Below, piece after piece: positions 55,379-64,000 of a stretch of DNA of 64,000 nucleotides. Source of the DNA: Lacrimispora saccharolytica. Its GTDB lineage: Bacteria > Bacillota > Clostridia > Lachnospirales > Lachnospiraceae. The DNA lies in the NCBI GenBank assembly GCA_016899975.1, contig JACJJN010000006.1, positions 1 to 64,000 on the forward strand. Reading direction: 5' to 3'. Made by a program: the position numbers and the translations under genes. Positions within the stretch are counted from its first letter, which is position 1; each line of letters begins with the position of its first letter. The notes under the pieces were generated by a model that was given only the letters and a program-made list of their open reading frames with translations, was not told the DNA's origin and made no database searches.

Positions 55379-55526
55379 CAAGTTTCTGTACGTAGGCTCA
55401 AGAACTTTGCTACACCACTTCCTTCATCCATACCATTACTGATACCGGCTTGTGGTTCGCTACACTTGGCGGTAAATACCTGTGGCTGGACTTTCACCAG
55501 TAAGACTAGTGCCATGCTCGGCACAC
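55379..55526 (-). mobile_element. 5' fragment of a group II intron (class C-like)
   Basis: On the minus strand from 55526: GTGTGCCGAGCATGGCACTA, then CTGGTGAAAGTCCAG, GCGAACCACAAGCC, GGATGAAGGAAGTGG and TACAGAAACTTG. This order matches domain I of class C group II introns (GTGTGCC start, GGTGA-AGTCC stem, GATGAAGGAAG block). It begins 5 bases after a terminator hairpin, the known insertion preference of that class. The rest of the intron and its reverse transcriptase are absent; only about 150 bases remain. Confidence 0.75.
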
Positions 55527-55530
55527 AGAA

Positions 55531-55556
55531 AAGGTGGCCGAACGATTCGACCACCT
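55531..55556 (-). terminator. Terminator of the PNPOx-like gene, intron target
   Basis: Minus strand AGGTGGTCGAA pairs with TTCGGCCACCT around a 3-base loop and is followed by TTTCT, then the intron 5' end. It lies 10 bases past the stop of the gene at 55566. Confidence 0.88.
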
Positions 55557-55565
55557 AAAAATCAA

Positions 55566-56069
55566 CTATTTTTTCTTTTCCCGCTTTTTCCCGGTAAACT
55601 CCAGAACGTCGATGCAATAGACACCAACCCGCTCCAGCATCTCCGGAAGAAAGTCCACCGACGCCTCTGGATCCGTGTGTTTCATCAGCAATGTCAGCCC
55701 ATGGATCTTTTCCTCCTGCGCGGTAACCTCACGGACGCTCCCGGTTCCCATAATGCTTCGGTAGGCGTAGGAATAACTGCAGGTATACTCCCCGGTGATG
55801 ACCTCATGACCGCAGTCCATTTCCAGGGCAGCCACCGGATGCCTCACAAACGCCTCGGCTTTTCTGCCTTCCTTTGCGCTGTGGATATAAAGCCGCAGCT
55901 TCCGCGCGCCGTTTTCTTCCGACAACTCATAGCCAAAATTTACAGGGACGATAAACATCCCATCTTCATCCGTCAGTCCCAGACGCACCACATCGCAGTC
56001 TTCCAGGATCTGGCGGAGCGCTTCCGTCTCCGTGACCTCTCTCTTCGCCAGACGCATATTTCTCATCAC
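55566..56069 (-). CDS. Pyridoxamine 5'-phosphate oxidase-family (NimA-like) protein
   Basis: 167 residues forming the flavin split-barrel: CDVVRLGLTDEDGMFIVPVNFGY, LRLYIHSAKEGRKAEAFV and a YRSIMGTGSVREV strand, then a helix-rich end. The pattern fits the NimA/PNPOx-like proteins that bind FMN or heme and reduce small substrates; actual activity is unknown. The start is GTG at 56069 (GGAG 8 bases before) or ATG at 56066. The Lys-rich end (GKKREKKK) is unusual but common in close clostridial relatives only by inference. Confidence 0.87.
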   Translation of the reverse strand: MMRNMRLAKREVTETEALRQILEDCDVVRLGLTDEDGMFIVPVNFGYELSEENGARKLRLYIHSAKEGRKAEAFVRHPVAALEMDCGHEVITGEYTCSYSYAYRSIMGTGSVREVTAQEEKIHGLTLLMKHTDPEASVDFLPEMLERVGVYCIDVLEFTGKKREKKK

Positions 56070-56100
56070 CGGCGTTCTCCTTCCTGTATGCTCAGATTTC

Positions 56101-56127
56101 GTAACCGTTCCTCTGGATGACTAGTTA
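56101..56127 (+). repeat. Small hairpin repeat (family D)
   Basis: GTAACCGTTCC...GGATGACTAGTTAT between the aminopeptidase stop and the PNPOx-like gene, similar to 46167-46196. The stem has mismatches. It lies in a 58-base gap between two genes on the minus strand. Confidence 0.6.
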
Positions 56128-57915
56128 TCAGATCTCTCTGGTATACGTCTTCAGCCATTCCTTCTCATCCTCTTCCAGATAAGGAGAAACCACCTCGTAT
56201 ACTTTCTTGTGATAATCATTCAGCAGCTTCTTGTCTTCCGCAGACATCTGCTCCGGATCGATGGCATCCAGATCCATCGGAACGAAGGTGATCGGCTCTG
56301 TGTACATAAACTGACCGTACTCATTCTTCTCTCCCTCGCAGATCAGAAGTTCATTTTCCAGACGGATACCGTGGGAACCTTCAATATAAATACCAGGTTC
56401 ATCGGTGATGACCATTCCCGCTTCCAGAGGATCCACCTCGCCGGGGCGTTCTTTCCAGCGAAAACCTGCCGGTCCTTCATGAATATTCAGCAGATATCCG
56501 ACCCCGTGTCCGGTTCCATGATTGAAGTTCATGCCGCGATCCCAGAACGGCTTTCGCGCCAGGATATCCAGCGCAACGCCCGTGCAGCCCTTCAGGAATT
56601 TCGCGTCCGCCAGCCGCAGATTGCTCACGGCAACCAGGGTGAAATGTTCTTTCATCAGCGGAGTCACTTCTCCCAGCGCATAGGTACGGGTGATATCGGT
56701 GGAACCTTCATAAAAGCCCGCTCCGGTATCCGTCATCAGAAATCCTTCTGCCTTCAGCTGGACATTGGTCTCCGGAGAGGAAGAATAGTGGACGATCGCC
56801 CCATGCTCCCCGTATGAACTGATCGGAGCAAAGCTCGGACGAATAAAGTTGCCCTGCTCCGCCCGCAGTTCATCCAGCTTATCGGAAGCGCTCATCTCCG
56901 TGATCACTTCTTTGTCATAATTTTCTTTCAGCCATTTCATGAATTTTACATGGGCAACACTGTCTTTGATCTCAGCTTTGCGGATATTCTCGATCTCCAC
57001 CGCATTTTTGACAGCCTTGAACAGAATCTCCGGATTTCTTGCCTCAACCTTTTTGACCGTTTCCGGAATATTGTTATAGAGCGCGTAATTCAGCCGGTCA
57101 GGATCCAGCAGCAGAACCTCTCCCTCTTTGGCATTTTTGATGTCCTCATAAATCGCATTGTAAGGATGCAGCACAACTCCGTCTGCTTCCAGCGCCGCGC
57201 GGATCTCCTGGCTCAGCTTTGTCTCATCCATATACAGTTCCACAGAATCCATCGTGATCACTGCGTAAGAAAGGATCAGCGGGGAAAACGCCACGTCATT
57301 GCCGCGGATATTCAGCAGCCAGCAGATGTCATCCAGTGTCGTCAGTACATGACGGTCAGCACCGTATAGTTTCATCTCATTGCGTACTCTGTCAAGTTTG
57401 GAAGCCACTGTCTCTCCCGTGTATTTCAGATCCAGCGCAAACGCCGGTTCTCTGGAAAGTTCCGGACGGTCGTTCCAGATACTGCCGATCAGATCTTCAC
57501 TGTAAATAATCTTTCCGTCTTTGGATTCGGCGATCCGCTCGTAAGCGCGCCCCTCGCCAACCGCAACGGTCCTTCCGTCGAATCCCAGCACACCCTTTTC
57601 CGGAAGCTGTTCCTGAAGGAACTCCCGGATCGTCGGTACGCCCGGTTCTCCCATCTTCATCAGTTCCACAGTGCTGCCCTCCAGCTCTTTTGCCGCCTGG
57701 ATGAAATATCTTCCGTCGGTCCAGAGGTACGCATGCTCCCTGGTGATCACCGCGGTTCCTGCCGATCCGGTAAATCCAGTGATAAACTGGCGGCATTTAA
57801 AATATTCTCCCACATACTCACTCTGATGAAAATCCGCTGTTGGAACGATATAAGCATCCATTCCATAGTGGTTCATCTGCTCGCGCAATTTGGATATTCT
57901 TTCCGGTACATTCAT
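56128..57915 (-). CDS. Aminopeptidase P family metallopeptidase (M24B)
   Basis: 595 residues, the three-domain long form. The first two creatinase-like domains (VPTADFHQSEYVGEYF; FTGSAGTAVITREHAYLWTDGRYF) precede the pita-bread catalytic domain with metal ligands TDTGAGFYEGSTDITRTYA (two Asp), FNHGTGHGVGYLLN (His), ITDEPGIYIEG (Glu) and LENELLI (Glu). It removes N-terminal residues before proline in the cytosol. The ATG at 57915 was chosen for GGGAGACAGGAAAACA upstream and for the usual MNVPERISKLR start. Confidence 0.95.
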   Translation of the reverse strand: MNVPERISKLREQMNHYGMDAYIVPTADFHQSEYVGEYFKCRQFITGFTGSAGTAVITREHAYLWTDGRYFIQAAKELEGSTVELMKMGEPGVPTIREFLQEQLPEKGVLGFDGRTVAVGEGRAYERIAESKDGKIIYSEDLIGSIWNDRPELSREPAFALDLKYTGETVASKLDRVRNEMKLYGADRHVLTTLDDICWLLNIRGNDVAFSPLILSYAVITMDSVELYMDETKLSQEIRAALEADGVVLHPYNAIYEDIKNAKEGEVLLLDPDRLNYALYNNIPETVKKVEARNPEILFKAVKNAVEIENIRKAEIKDSVAHVKFMKWLKENYDKEVITEMSASDKLDELRAEQGNFIRPSFAPISSYGEHGAIVHYSSSPETNVQLKAEGFLMTDTGAGFYEGSTDITRTYALGEVTPLMKEHFTLVAVSNLRLADAKFLKGCTGVALDILARKPFWDRGMNFNHGTGHGVGYLLNIHEGPAGFRWKERPGEVDPLEAGMVITDEPGIYIEGSHGIRLENELLICEGEKNEYGQFMYTEPITFVPMDLDAIDPEQMSAEDKKLLNDYHKKVYEVVSPYLEEDEKEWLKTYTREI

Positions 57916-58013
57916 TGTTTTCCTGTCTCCCTTCATTTTGTTTCTATATCGTCTCAAACCATTTCTTTGATTTAACGGTTCTCGGCTTTTCCGTTTACTT
58001 CTGTTTTCTTTCG

Positions 58014-58514
58014 TCAGTAGCTTCTCAGCTCGTCTCCATCGTCTCCGGTATTTTCGATTTTTCGGATGATCAGGTCATAACTGTAGCTGTCACTGACACG
58101 CACGGTCACCCGGTCACCGACTTTCCTGTGAAAGATCGCCTTTCCCAGCGGAGAATCAATGGTCACATACCCTTTCAGGGAATTTCCCCTGACGGAAGTC
58201 ACCAGTTTATAGACCTCCTCCTCGTCATCCTCCTCCACATAGACCGTAACCGTGTTATTGATCCCAACCTCATCCTCATCGGACGCATCGGAAATCACCC
58301 TTGCCGTCTTTATCATCTTTTCCAGATAACGAATCCTGCTTTCATTACGGTTTTTGTCCTGTTTTGCCGCCTTGTATTCAAAATTTTCACTCAGGTCGCC
58401 CTGAGCCCGGGCCTCTTTTACCGCTTCCAGCTCTTTTGGCCGCACGACCAGCTTGCGGTAATCGATTTCCTCCTGCATTTTTCTGATATCACTTTCCGTC
58501 AGACGGTCATACAT
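58014..58514 (-). CDS. greA: GreA-type transcription elongation factor
   Basis: 166 residues. An N-terminal antiparallel coiled coil with the acidic tip GDLSENFEYKAAKQDKN enters the RNA polymerase channel to stimulate cleavage of stalled transcripts; the C-terminal domain has YVTIDSPLGKAIFHRKVGD. The ATG at 58514 follows AAAGGAGAGAGGAAAA; longer readings upstream lack support. It differs from the commonest GreA by an acidic strand (VEEDDEEEVYKLV). Confidence 0.92.
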   Translation of the reverse strand: MYDRLTESDIRKMQEEIDYRKLVVRPKELEAVKEARAQGDLSENFEYKAAKQDKNRNESRIRYLEKMIKTARVISDASDEDEVGINNTVTVYVEEDDEEEVYKLVTSVRGNSLKGYVTIDSPLGKAIFHRKVGDRVTVRVSDSYSYDLIIRKIENTGDDGDELRSY

Positions 58515-58600
58515 TTTTCCTCTCTCCTTTAACCTGCGAAAACAGAATCCGGACAGCCGCCGGATTCTGTTCGTGAACAGCTGCTCATCGCAGCCCTGCA

Positions 58601-60010
58601 TCAATAGACGATTACCGGGAAACCATAGGAAACCACTTCATAAATTTGTCTCACTGCCTCCAGCGGCGTATTGACACACCCATGGGAACCGTTGGTCAGA
58701 TAAATATCTCCGCCGAATGCCGATCTGGTCGTCAGGTCATGCAGACCGATGGTCAGATCTTCACTGTAAGGAATCCAGTAGTTCACATGGGCGGTATAGG
58801 ACGGTTCACCGGTTGCCGGATTGATCTTTCCCGTCATCGTATAATCGGTGGTCTTTCCTTTGACTTTCCAGACGCTGCCTCGCGGAGTTTCCGTTCCGTT
58901 GCTCACGTCTCCGGTCACCACCGGCGTCTCCACCAGCAGTTCGCCATCCACATAGCACCACATGGTCTGCTGGTCAATGGAAATCTCCACATAGGAATTT
59001 CCGATATCGTTGGTTTCCCTGGATCTTGCAGAATTGGTATACGTTACCTCAAAGGTTCCCTGGGTTCCTGCCGCAATAGCGCTGGACAGATTCTGGGCGG
59101 TCGTGGTCTCATCCATCAGCCATCCGTAGTCACCGCCGGACACCTGAACCGTACTGCCGCTGGAGGTCCGGAAGGTCCTTGTGGCTCCCTTGGTATTATA
59201 TTTTGCAGCCAGAGAGCTGACATATTCTGTGATCTTTGCAGAATCAATGATGTCATTTCCATTTTCATCCTGCGTCACCCATGTTTTCAGGAGGGCTCCA
59301 TTTACAGTCTCCGTGCGCCCGCTTCCAAAATCCATCGTCAGATTGGCGGATACCAGCTGATTCAGCTGATTCACTCTGGCATTCAGCGCTTCGTCATCCT
59401 GATAAACGGACGGCTTCAAATAACATCCGCTGTCCGACAGATTCACTTCCGTCTGTCCGCAGTCGATGGCGCTTTTTACTGTCTCCAGCAATTTGTCCCG
59501 GTCCAGCTGATTTCCCTCAACTTCCGGAACGATGGTATAGCCATTCTCCGTATCGCCCACAGCCGCATCCTGCGGCGGCGTATAATTTCCTTCCTGCATG
59601 CACTGAAGGCCGTTGATTGCTGCCTCCAGGGACGCCTCATCATAGCTGACCGACACCTGAAGCTCATGCTCCTTGTCCGTAAATACTTCCCCAATCCACA
59701 GCCATGAATTCTGATCTTCCAGGAGCTGATCTACCTCCTTGTCATCTTTAAACGCAAGACCGATCTGTTCCGCAGAAATATTTTCGGACGTACCATCCAT
59801 CCCGACCAGATTCAGTACATATTCTTCCGTCTTCTGCGCCAGCTTTTCCTTCACTTCCTCGGCTGTCAGTTCCGTGCTGTCAATCCCATTGATGGTTGTT
59901 CCCGAATAAAAATGCCTGCTGAAATGCAATGCATTGGCGGCATAAGCGGCAATCATCAGGACCAGAAGAGCACCGGCAATAGCAAGAAGGATTTTCTTCT
60001 TTTTTTTCAT
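58601..60010 (-). CDS. L,D-transpeptidase with peptidoglycan-binding repeats
   Basis: 469 residues. A signal anchor at 7-27, two putative PG_binding_4 repeats (about 40-260, GTTINGIDSTELTAEEVKEKL and VNGALLKTWVTQDENGND) and a C-terminal YkuD domain with the catalytic SHGCVNTPLEA. It cross-links peptidoglycan 3-3 or attaches proteins to the wall, outside the membrane. The ATG at 60010 gives the clean MKKKKK signal with AAGGGG upstream. Its stop lies 87 bases before greA. Confidence 0.95.
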   Translation of the reverse strand: MKKKKKILLAIAGALLVLMIAAYAANALHFSRHFYSGTTINGIDSTELTAEEVKEKLAQKTEEYVLNLVGMDGTSENISAEQIGLAFKDDKEVDQLLEDQNSWLWIGEVFTDKEHELQVSVSYDEASLEAAINGLQCMQEGNYTPPQDAAVGDTENGYTIVPEVEGNQLDRDKLLETVKSAIDCGQTEVNLSDSGCYLKPSVYQDDEALNARVNQLNQLVSANLTMDFGSGRTETVNGALLKTWVTQDENGNDIIDSAKITEYVSSLAAKYNTKGATRTFRTSSGSTVQVSGGDYGWLMDETTTAQNLSSAIAAGTQGTFEVTYTNSARSRETNDIGNSYVEISIDQQTMWCYVDGELLVETPVVTGDVSNGTETPRGSVWKVKGKTTDYTMTGKINPATGEPSYTAHVNYWIPYSEDLTIGLHDLTTRSAFGGDIYLTNGSHGCVNTPLEAVRQIYEVVSYGFPVIVY

Positions 60011-60123
60011 TTGTATCTTACCCCTTTTCTTAATTCTGTTCCTCTCAAAGCCATAAGAAATAAACTGTAGCCGATTATACCACATCTTTTCGCAGAAAAT
60101 TTGACAATCCTGCGACAAAAGCA

Positions 60124-60807
60124 TTAAATTTTTAACGTTTTATGTTGCGATAATGCGTCTTTATAAAGAATCTCCCCGTCAAGAACTGCAAAATACAGTT
60201 CCTCCACTTCCCTCATTCGCGCCCTGCCGTTGGTTCCCTCGGTGATCTTTGCTTTCATCTGCTCCACCTGCCCCTTCGGAAGCAGCACCTGCATCGTCAC
60301 CTTGTCCGTATATTCCGTATCCAGAACAGGAACCTTATCCTCCGCCAGCAAATACTGAATCTTACCGATCCCATTGTAATCCGACTGGATTTCCATCCGG
60401 ACGCCATATTTCTTGTCAATGATCCTGCTGTTCGCCAGACCCTCCTGAACTGCCTTGGAATAAGCCCGCACCAGTCCTCCGGTTCCCAGCAGCGTTCCGC
60501 CGAAATATCTTGTCACGATCACGATCACATTCGTGATCTCTTCTCCCAGCAGCACATCCAGCATCGGACGTCCCGCCGTTCCCGACGGCTCCCCGTCATC
60601 ACTGCACCGGACCGTTTCCCTTCGTTCACCGATCACATAGGCAAAACAGTTATGGGTAGCGTCCCAGTACTTCTTCCTCGCCGCCTCCAGAACCTCCAGC
60701 GCTTCCTCCTCCGATTCCACCAGGCGCACCGTAGCAATAAACCGCGATTTCTTCTCCACGATCTCCCCGACGCCTCCCTGATAGACCGTCCGCAACTGTT
60801 CCATCAT
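60124..60807 (-). CDS. YigZ/IMPACT family protein
   Basis: 227 residues. The UPF0029 N-domain shows KKSRFIATVRLV, NCFAYVIGERRETVRCSDDGEPSGTAGRPML and VIVIVTRYFGGTLLGTGGLVRAYSKA; a ferredoxin-like DUF1949 domain follows. Cellular role is uncertain, possibly linked to translation as in the eukaryotic IMPACT relatives. Start ATG at 60807 has GGAG 7 bases upstream; ATG at 60819 is an alternative. Confidence 0.93.
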   Translation of the reverse strand: MMEQLRTVYQGGVGEIVEKKSRFIATVRLVESEEEALEVLEAARKKYWDATHNCFAYVIGERRETVRCSDDGEPSGTAGRPMLDVLLGEEITNVIVIVTRYFGGTLLGTGGLVRAYSKAVQEGLANSRIIDKKYGVRMEIQSDYNGIGKIQYLLAEDKVPVLDTEYTDKVTMQVLLPKGQVEQMKAKITEGTNGRARMREVEELYFAVLDGEILYKDALSQHKTLKI

Positions 60808-60856
60808 AACAAACTCCATTCCGCCGCCTGTTCAGGCAGCATTAACCTATTACCCC

Positions 60857-61016
60857 GTACAGCATTCGCTAAATAACTACACCAAATCGCTTGCCTGCTT
60901 TCCCGATTGCACAGGTCAAAAATACTCAGCGTAGCCCGCTACGCCTGCGTTTTTTGACCTGCACACTCGAAAAAGCATTCTGCGCGCTTGGTCCAGTTAT
61001 TTAGCGAACGCTGTAC
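60857..61016. repeat. Long imperfect palindrome (family A), third copy
   Basis: Outer arms GTACAGCATTCGCTAAATAA and TTATTTAGCGAACGCTGTAC pair almost perfectly; inside are GCACAGGTCAAAAA/TTTTTTGACCTGC and the centre GCGTAGCCCGCTACGC. The arms again differ from the other copies while the centre is kept. It occupies much of the gap between the YigZ and penicillin-binding protein genes. Confidence 0.8.
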
Positions 61017-61070
61017 TTGAAATTATATCCCATCCCCCGTTTTCTGACAAGTCCCGTGTTTTCTACCGCC

Positions 61071-61119
61071 AGCCGTCCCCGGCACACGCACCGCCTCTGC
61101 GCTGGGATGGTTTCGTCCG
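61071..61119. repeat. Half copy of the family C palindrome
   Basis: AGCCGTCCCCGGCACACGCA...TTTCGTCCG corresponds to the right half of the palindrome at 38729-38958 (AGCCGCCCGCCGTACACGCA...TTTCGTCCG). The partner arm is missing. It lies upstream of the penicillin-binding protein promoter region (TATAAT near 61185). Confidence 0.65.
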
Positions 61120-61237
61120 TCTCTCTTCACCCTTCCAAATTGTGAACTTTTTATTTTTGGCTTTTCTAACCCGTTCATATTTGATATAATGCGAATATGG
61201 TTATACTTACCATAAAGGTTGTATAAGGAGGAACGAT

Positions 61238-63805
61238 ATGAATTTTGGAAAAAAGAGTGTCGCCGACAAGCGTGACAAGCTGACTTCTGCCAATGCCAGA
61301 ACAGGACGGTCTGCAGGTGTCTATGCGCTGCGGACCGGCTTTTTTCTTCTGCTTCTTCTGGTGGTGACGATCATCAGCCTTGGCGTTGGAATCCTTCGCG
61401 GACTGATTGACAGCGCCCCGGATATCTCAGACGTGAATATCATGCCTCTCGGAAACGCCTCTTTTATCTACGACGCGGACGGCAATGAGCTTCAGAAGCT
61501 GACCGGCGCCGGCGGAAACCGTATTTCGATTTCCATCGACGAGATCCCTCTGAACATGCAGCACGCGATCGTGGCGATCGAAGACGAACGTTTCTATGAG
61601 CATAACGGAATAGACCCCAGCGGTATCCTGCGGGCTGCTGTCGTAGGTGTTACAAATGGCTTTAACTTCACAGAGGGCGCCAGTACCATCACCCAGCAGC
61701 TTCTGAAAAACAATGTATTCACAGACTGGATGGACGAAAACACGCTGGAACGTTTCCGGCGTAAGTTCCAGGAACAGTATCTGGCGCTCGAGCTGGAAAA
61801 ATATCTGACGGAGCAGGGAGAAGACACAAAAAGCGTTATTCTTGAAAATTACCTGAATACCATCAATCTCGGAAGCGGCTGCTACGGCGTCCAGACGGCA
61901 TCCCAGACTTATTTCGGCAAGGATGCCAAGGATCTGAACCTTTCCGAATGCGCGGTGCTCGCCGCGATCCCTCAGGCACCTACACGGTATAATCCGAGAA
62001 CCCATCCGGAAAACAATCAGAAACGCCGGGACCGTGTGCTGAACAATATGCTGGAACAGGGCTATATCACCCAGGCGGAATATGAGGAAGCGCTCAATGA
62101 TAACGTTTATGAGCGGATCCAGATGCAGAGTCAGTTTGAGGAAAAGGAAACCCCTTATTCCTATTTTAATGACGAAGTCATCTCCCAGGTGATCAACGAC
62201 CTGATGGTCCAGAAGGGTTATACGGAAGTCCAGGCGCAGAATGCGGTTTACAGCAGCGGTCTGCATATCTATACCACACAGGACTCCTGGATCCAGTCCG
62301 TACTGGATGAAGAATTCCAGGATCCGGACAATTACCCGCCGGATACCCAGGTGGGACTGGACTGGGCGCTGACCGTCACCCATTCCGATGGAACGGTTCA
62401 GAATTACAGCAAGGAAATGATGCAGCTTTTCTTCCGCAATGACGATCCGGAATTTGACCTTCTGTTTGATTCTCAGGAAGAGGCCCAGAGCTATATCGAT
62501 GCTTATAAAGCTTCCATTCTGACCGAGGGCGACACGATCACTGCCGAGCGGGCTGATTTTACCATGCAGCCTCAGGCATGCATGACCATCATCGACCAGT
62601 CCACCGGTTATGTAAAGGCACTCGTCGGAGGTCTCGGAGAGAAGACTGCCAGCCTGACGCTGAACCGCGCGACGGACAGTTACCGTCAGCCGGGATCTTC
62701 TTTCAAACCACTTGCCGCTTACGGTCCTGCGCTGGATACCGGAGCGATCACCCTTTCCACGGTGATCAAGGACGAGCCATACACCTATGAGGACGGCACT
62801 CCGGTCCGCAACGCAGACGGCAGATACCACGGAAACGTAACCGTGCGCGAAGCAATCATACATTCCTACAATATTCCGGCGGTCAAAGTCCTGACGGAGA
62901 TCACACCGGAGACAGGATACAATTATCTGACAAAATTCAGATTTTCTCAGCTTCTGCCATCCGAGAGCAGTCATCAGTCCATCGCCCTTGGCGGTCTGAC
63001 CAACGGTGTCAGCAATCTGGAACTGACCGGCGCCTACGCGGCAATCGCCAACGGAGGAACCTACAACCAGCCGATCCTGTACACCAAAGTGACAGACAGT
63101 GACGGCAATGTGATCCTCGACAACACCAACCGTCAGAGTACCCAGGTCTTCCGTGAGAGCACCGCATATCTGCTGACCAGCGCGATGGAAGACGTTGTGG
63201 AAAGAGGTACCGGAACCGCCTGCCAGATCGACGGCATGGCTGTTGCCGGAAAAACCGGTACCACAAACGATTACACGAACCTGGTGTTCGCGGGCTTCAC
63301 CCCTTACTACACTGCCGCTATCTGGACCGGATACGACGTTCAGGCGGAGATTCCGGCAAGCAACCGGAGTTTCCACAGAGAATTGTGGCAGAAGGTAATG
63401 GAGAGGATCCACGAAGACCTTCCGGAAAAAGAATTTGAAATGCCTGCGACGGTCAAAGAAGTCAGCATCTGCAGCGAGACAGGACTTCTGGCACGTTCCA
63501 GCTGCGACGCAGTCACAGAATACTATGCGGTATCGGATGTTCCGACCAGACGCTGTGCCGGCCACTATGTAGCGCCGCCAGCCCCAACGGCAACTCCGAC
63601 ACCGTCGGTAACCCCAACACCTTCCGTAACTCCGACGCCGGGTGCGACCGATCCTTCGGCTCCTTCCCAGCCAACGACTCCGGAAGTCACACAGGCTCCT
63701 GAAGCGACGCAGCCTCCGGCAGCCACGGAAGCTCCGGCGGCAACTCAGCCTCCGGCAGCAACAGAAGCTCCGGCGGCAGCTCCGATATCCACAGGCGGAA
63801 CCTGA
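61238..63805 (+). CDS. Class A penicillin-binding protein (PBP1A type)
   Basis: 855 residues. Transmembrane anchor 33-54; GT51 glycosyltransferase with EDERFYEHNGID (catalytic Glu115) and GASTITQQLLKN; transpeptidase with SSFK (Ser487), HSYN and AGKTGTT. It polymerises and cross-links peptidoglycan. The last 70 residues are low-complexity Pro/Thr/Ala repeats (TPTPSVTPTPSV; PPAATEAPAATQ) of the same kind as in RsgI and the lipoprotein at 7654. GGAGGAACGAT precedes the ATG. Monocistronic with a terminator downstream. Confidence 0.96.
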   Translation: MNFGKKSVADKRDKLTSANARTGRSAGVYALRTGFFLLLLLVVTIISLGVGILRGLIDSAPDISDVNIMPLGNASFIYDADGNELQKLTGAGGNRISISIDEIPLNMQHAIVAIEDERFYEHNGIDPSGILRAAVVGVTNGFNFTEGASTITQQLLKNNVFTDWMDENTLERFRRKFQEQYLALELEKYLTEQGEDTKSVILENYLNTINLGSGCYGVQTASQTYFGKDAKDLNLSECAVLAAIPQAPTRYNPRTHPENNQKRRDRVLNNMLEQGYITQAEYEEALNDNVYERIQMQSQFEEKETPYSYFNDEVISQVINDLMVQKGYTEVQAQNAVYSSGLHIYTTQDSWIQSVLDEEFQDPDNYPPDTQVGLDWALTVTHSDGTVQNYSKEMMQLFFRNDDPEFDLLFDSQEEAQSYIDAYKASILTEGDTITAERADFTMQPQACMTIIDQSTGYVKALVGGLGEKTASLTLNRATDSYRQPGSSFKPLAAYGPALDTGAITLSTVIKDEPYTYEDGTPVRNADGRYHGNVTVREAIIHSYNIPAVKVLTEITPETGYNYLTKFRFSQLLPSESSHQSIALGGLTNGVSNLELTGAYAAIANGGTYNQPILYTKVTDSDGNVILDNTNRQSTQVFRESTAYLLTSAMEDVVERGTGTACQIDGMAVAGKTGTTNDYTNLVFAGFTPYYTAAIWTGYDVQAEIPASNRSFHRELWQKVMERIHEDLPEKEFEMPATVKEVSICSETGLLARSSCDAVTEYYAVSDVPTRRCAGHYVAPPAPTATPTPSVTPTPSVTPTPGATDPSAPSQPTTPEVTQAPEATQPPAATEAPAATQPPAATEAPAAAPISTGGT

Positions 63806-63811
63806 TCAACG

Positions 63812-63866
63812 AAAAAGGCTTACACGTTCAGATTTTACAAACCTGAACATGTAAGCCTCTTTTTTC
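63812..63866. terminator. Bidirectional terminator after the penicillin-binding protein gene
   Basis: AGGCTTACACGTTCAG pairs with CTGAACATGTAAGCCT with one mismatch, followed by CTTTTTTCG; AAAAAG on the other side serves the convergent glucokinase gene. Confidence 0.93.
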
Positions 63867-63894
63867 GCTTACCGCTCCATATTCCGGCAGCCGC

Positions 63895-64000
63895 TTATCC
63901 CAGCGCCAGTTTTGCAGCTCCGTAGATTCCCGCATCATTTCCAAGCTCTGCCAGCACGATCGGCGTTTCCTTACAGGAGATAAACGCATCTCTCCGGTAA
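63895..64000 (-). CDS. glcK: ROK-family glucokinase, C-terminal end (cut by window edge)
   Basis: The minus-strand frame from the window edge encodes a 34-residue end with PIVLAELGNDAGIYGAAKLA, the standard C-terminus of bacterial ROK glucokinases, before the TAA at 63897-63895. The catalytic part lies outside the window. It would phosphorylate glucose on entry to glycolysis. Confidence 0.8.
   Translation of the reverse strand, partial: YRRDAFISCKETPIVLAELGNDAGIYGAAKLALG

Noticed and set aside
61427-63565. A 712-residue open frame opposite the penicillin-binding protein gene
   Set aside because: It lies wholly antisense to a gene with clear GT51 and transpeptidase motifs and has no recognisable domain; a codon-bias shadow.

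Overview
The window looks like a chromosome segment of a gut-type Lachnospiraceae (Clostridia, Bacillota) close to 50% GC. This is inferred from gene content: a V-type ATP synthase operon, a T-box before thrS, an L20-type leader before infC-rpmI-rplT, SigI/RsgI, DUF1540, YesM/YesN-type two-component genes, ROK glucokinase and many beta-xylosidase/alpha-galactosidase genes. No rRNA, tRNA or CRISPR array was recognised. Most genes lie on the minus strand.

Layout. 1-3.1 kb: the C-terminal end of an ISAs1-type transposase, a SnoaL-like protein, a DUF362 ferredoxin protein and a GNAT acetyltransferase. 3.2-10.7 kb (minus): malic enzyme, then a block reading sigI - rsgI - RsgI-like lipoprotein - VTC polyphosphate polymerase - DUF4956 membrane protein - CotH kinase. 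Two promoter-like sites of the form ACCCCG-N18/19-CGTA, resembling known SigI promoters, precede sigI and the lipoprotein gene. SigI may therefore drive both its own operon and the VTC/DUF4956/CotH operon. 10.9-19.7 kb: a complete nine-gene V-type ATPase operon (H-I-K-E-C-F-A-B-D) whose K subunit carries the Na+ ligand set. 20-25.4 kb: alpha-galactosidase, a GH13 sucrose-active-type enzyme and a LacI regulator with a visible operator/promoter. 25.4-29 kb: a solitary OLD-family ATPase/TOPRIM nuclease and a GPH sugar symporter. 29-37 kb: a sugar ABC transporter (two permeases, two binding lipoproteins) in line with a YesM/YesN two-component pair. 37-43.6 kb: infC-rpmI-rplT, a DUF1540 protein, an HtrA-type protease and thrS. 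43.6-49.1 kb: membrane proteins, an LD-carboxypeptidase, luxS and a DUF2975/HTH pair. 49.4-55.3 kb: a xylan-oligosaccharide block (GH43, GH39, GH43, AraC). 55.4-64 kb: a group II intron remnant, a PNPOx-like protein, aminopeptidase P, greA, an L,D-transpeptidase, YigZ, a class A penicillin-binding protein and the end of a glucokinase gene.

The most notable unexplained structure is intergenic. Several families of repeated palindromic elements recur through the window. A homologous 5' leader, with a Shine-Dalgarno site and a 21-codon TTG-started ORF whose stop overlaps the next start codon, stands before two unrelated genes (DUF4956 at 6883 and htrA at 39701). Assignments rest on reading the sequence and on family knowledge; no searches were run.
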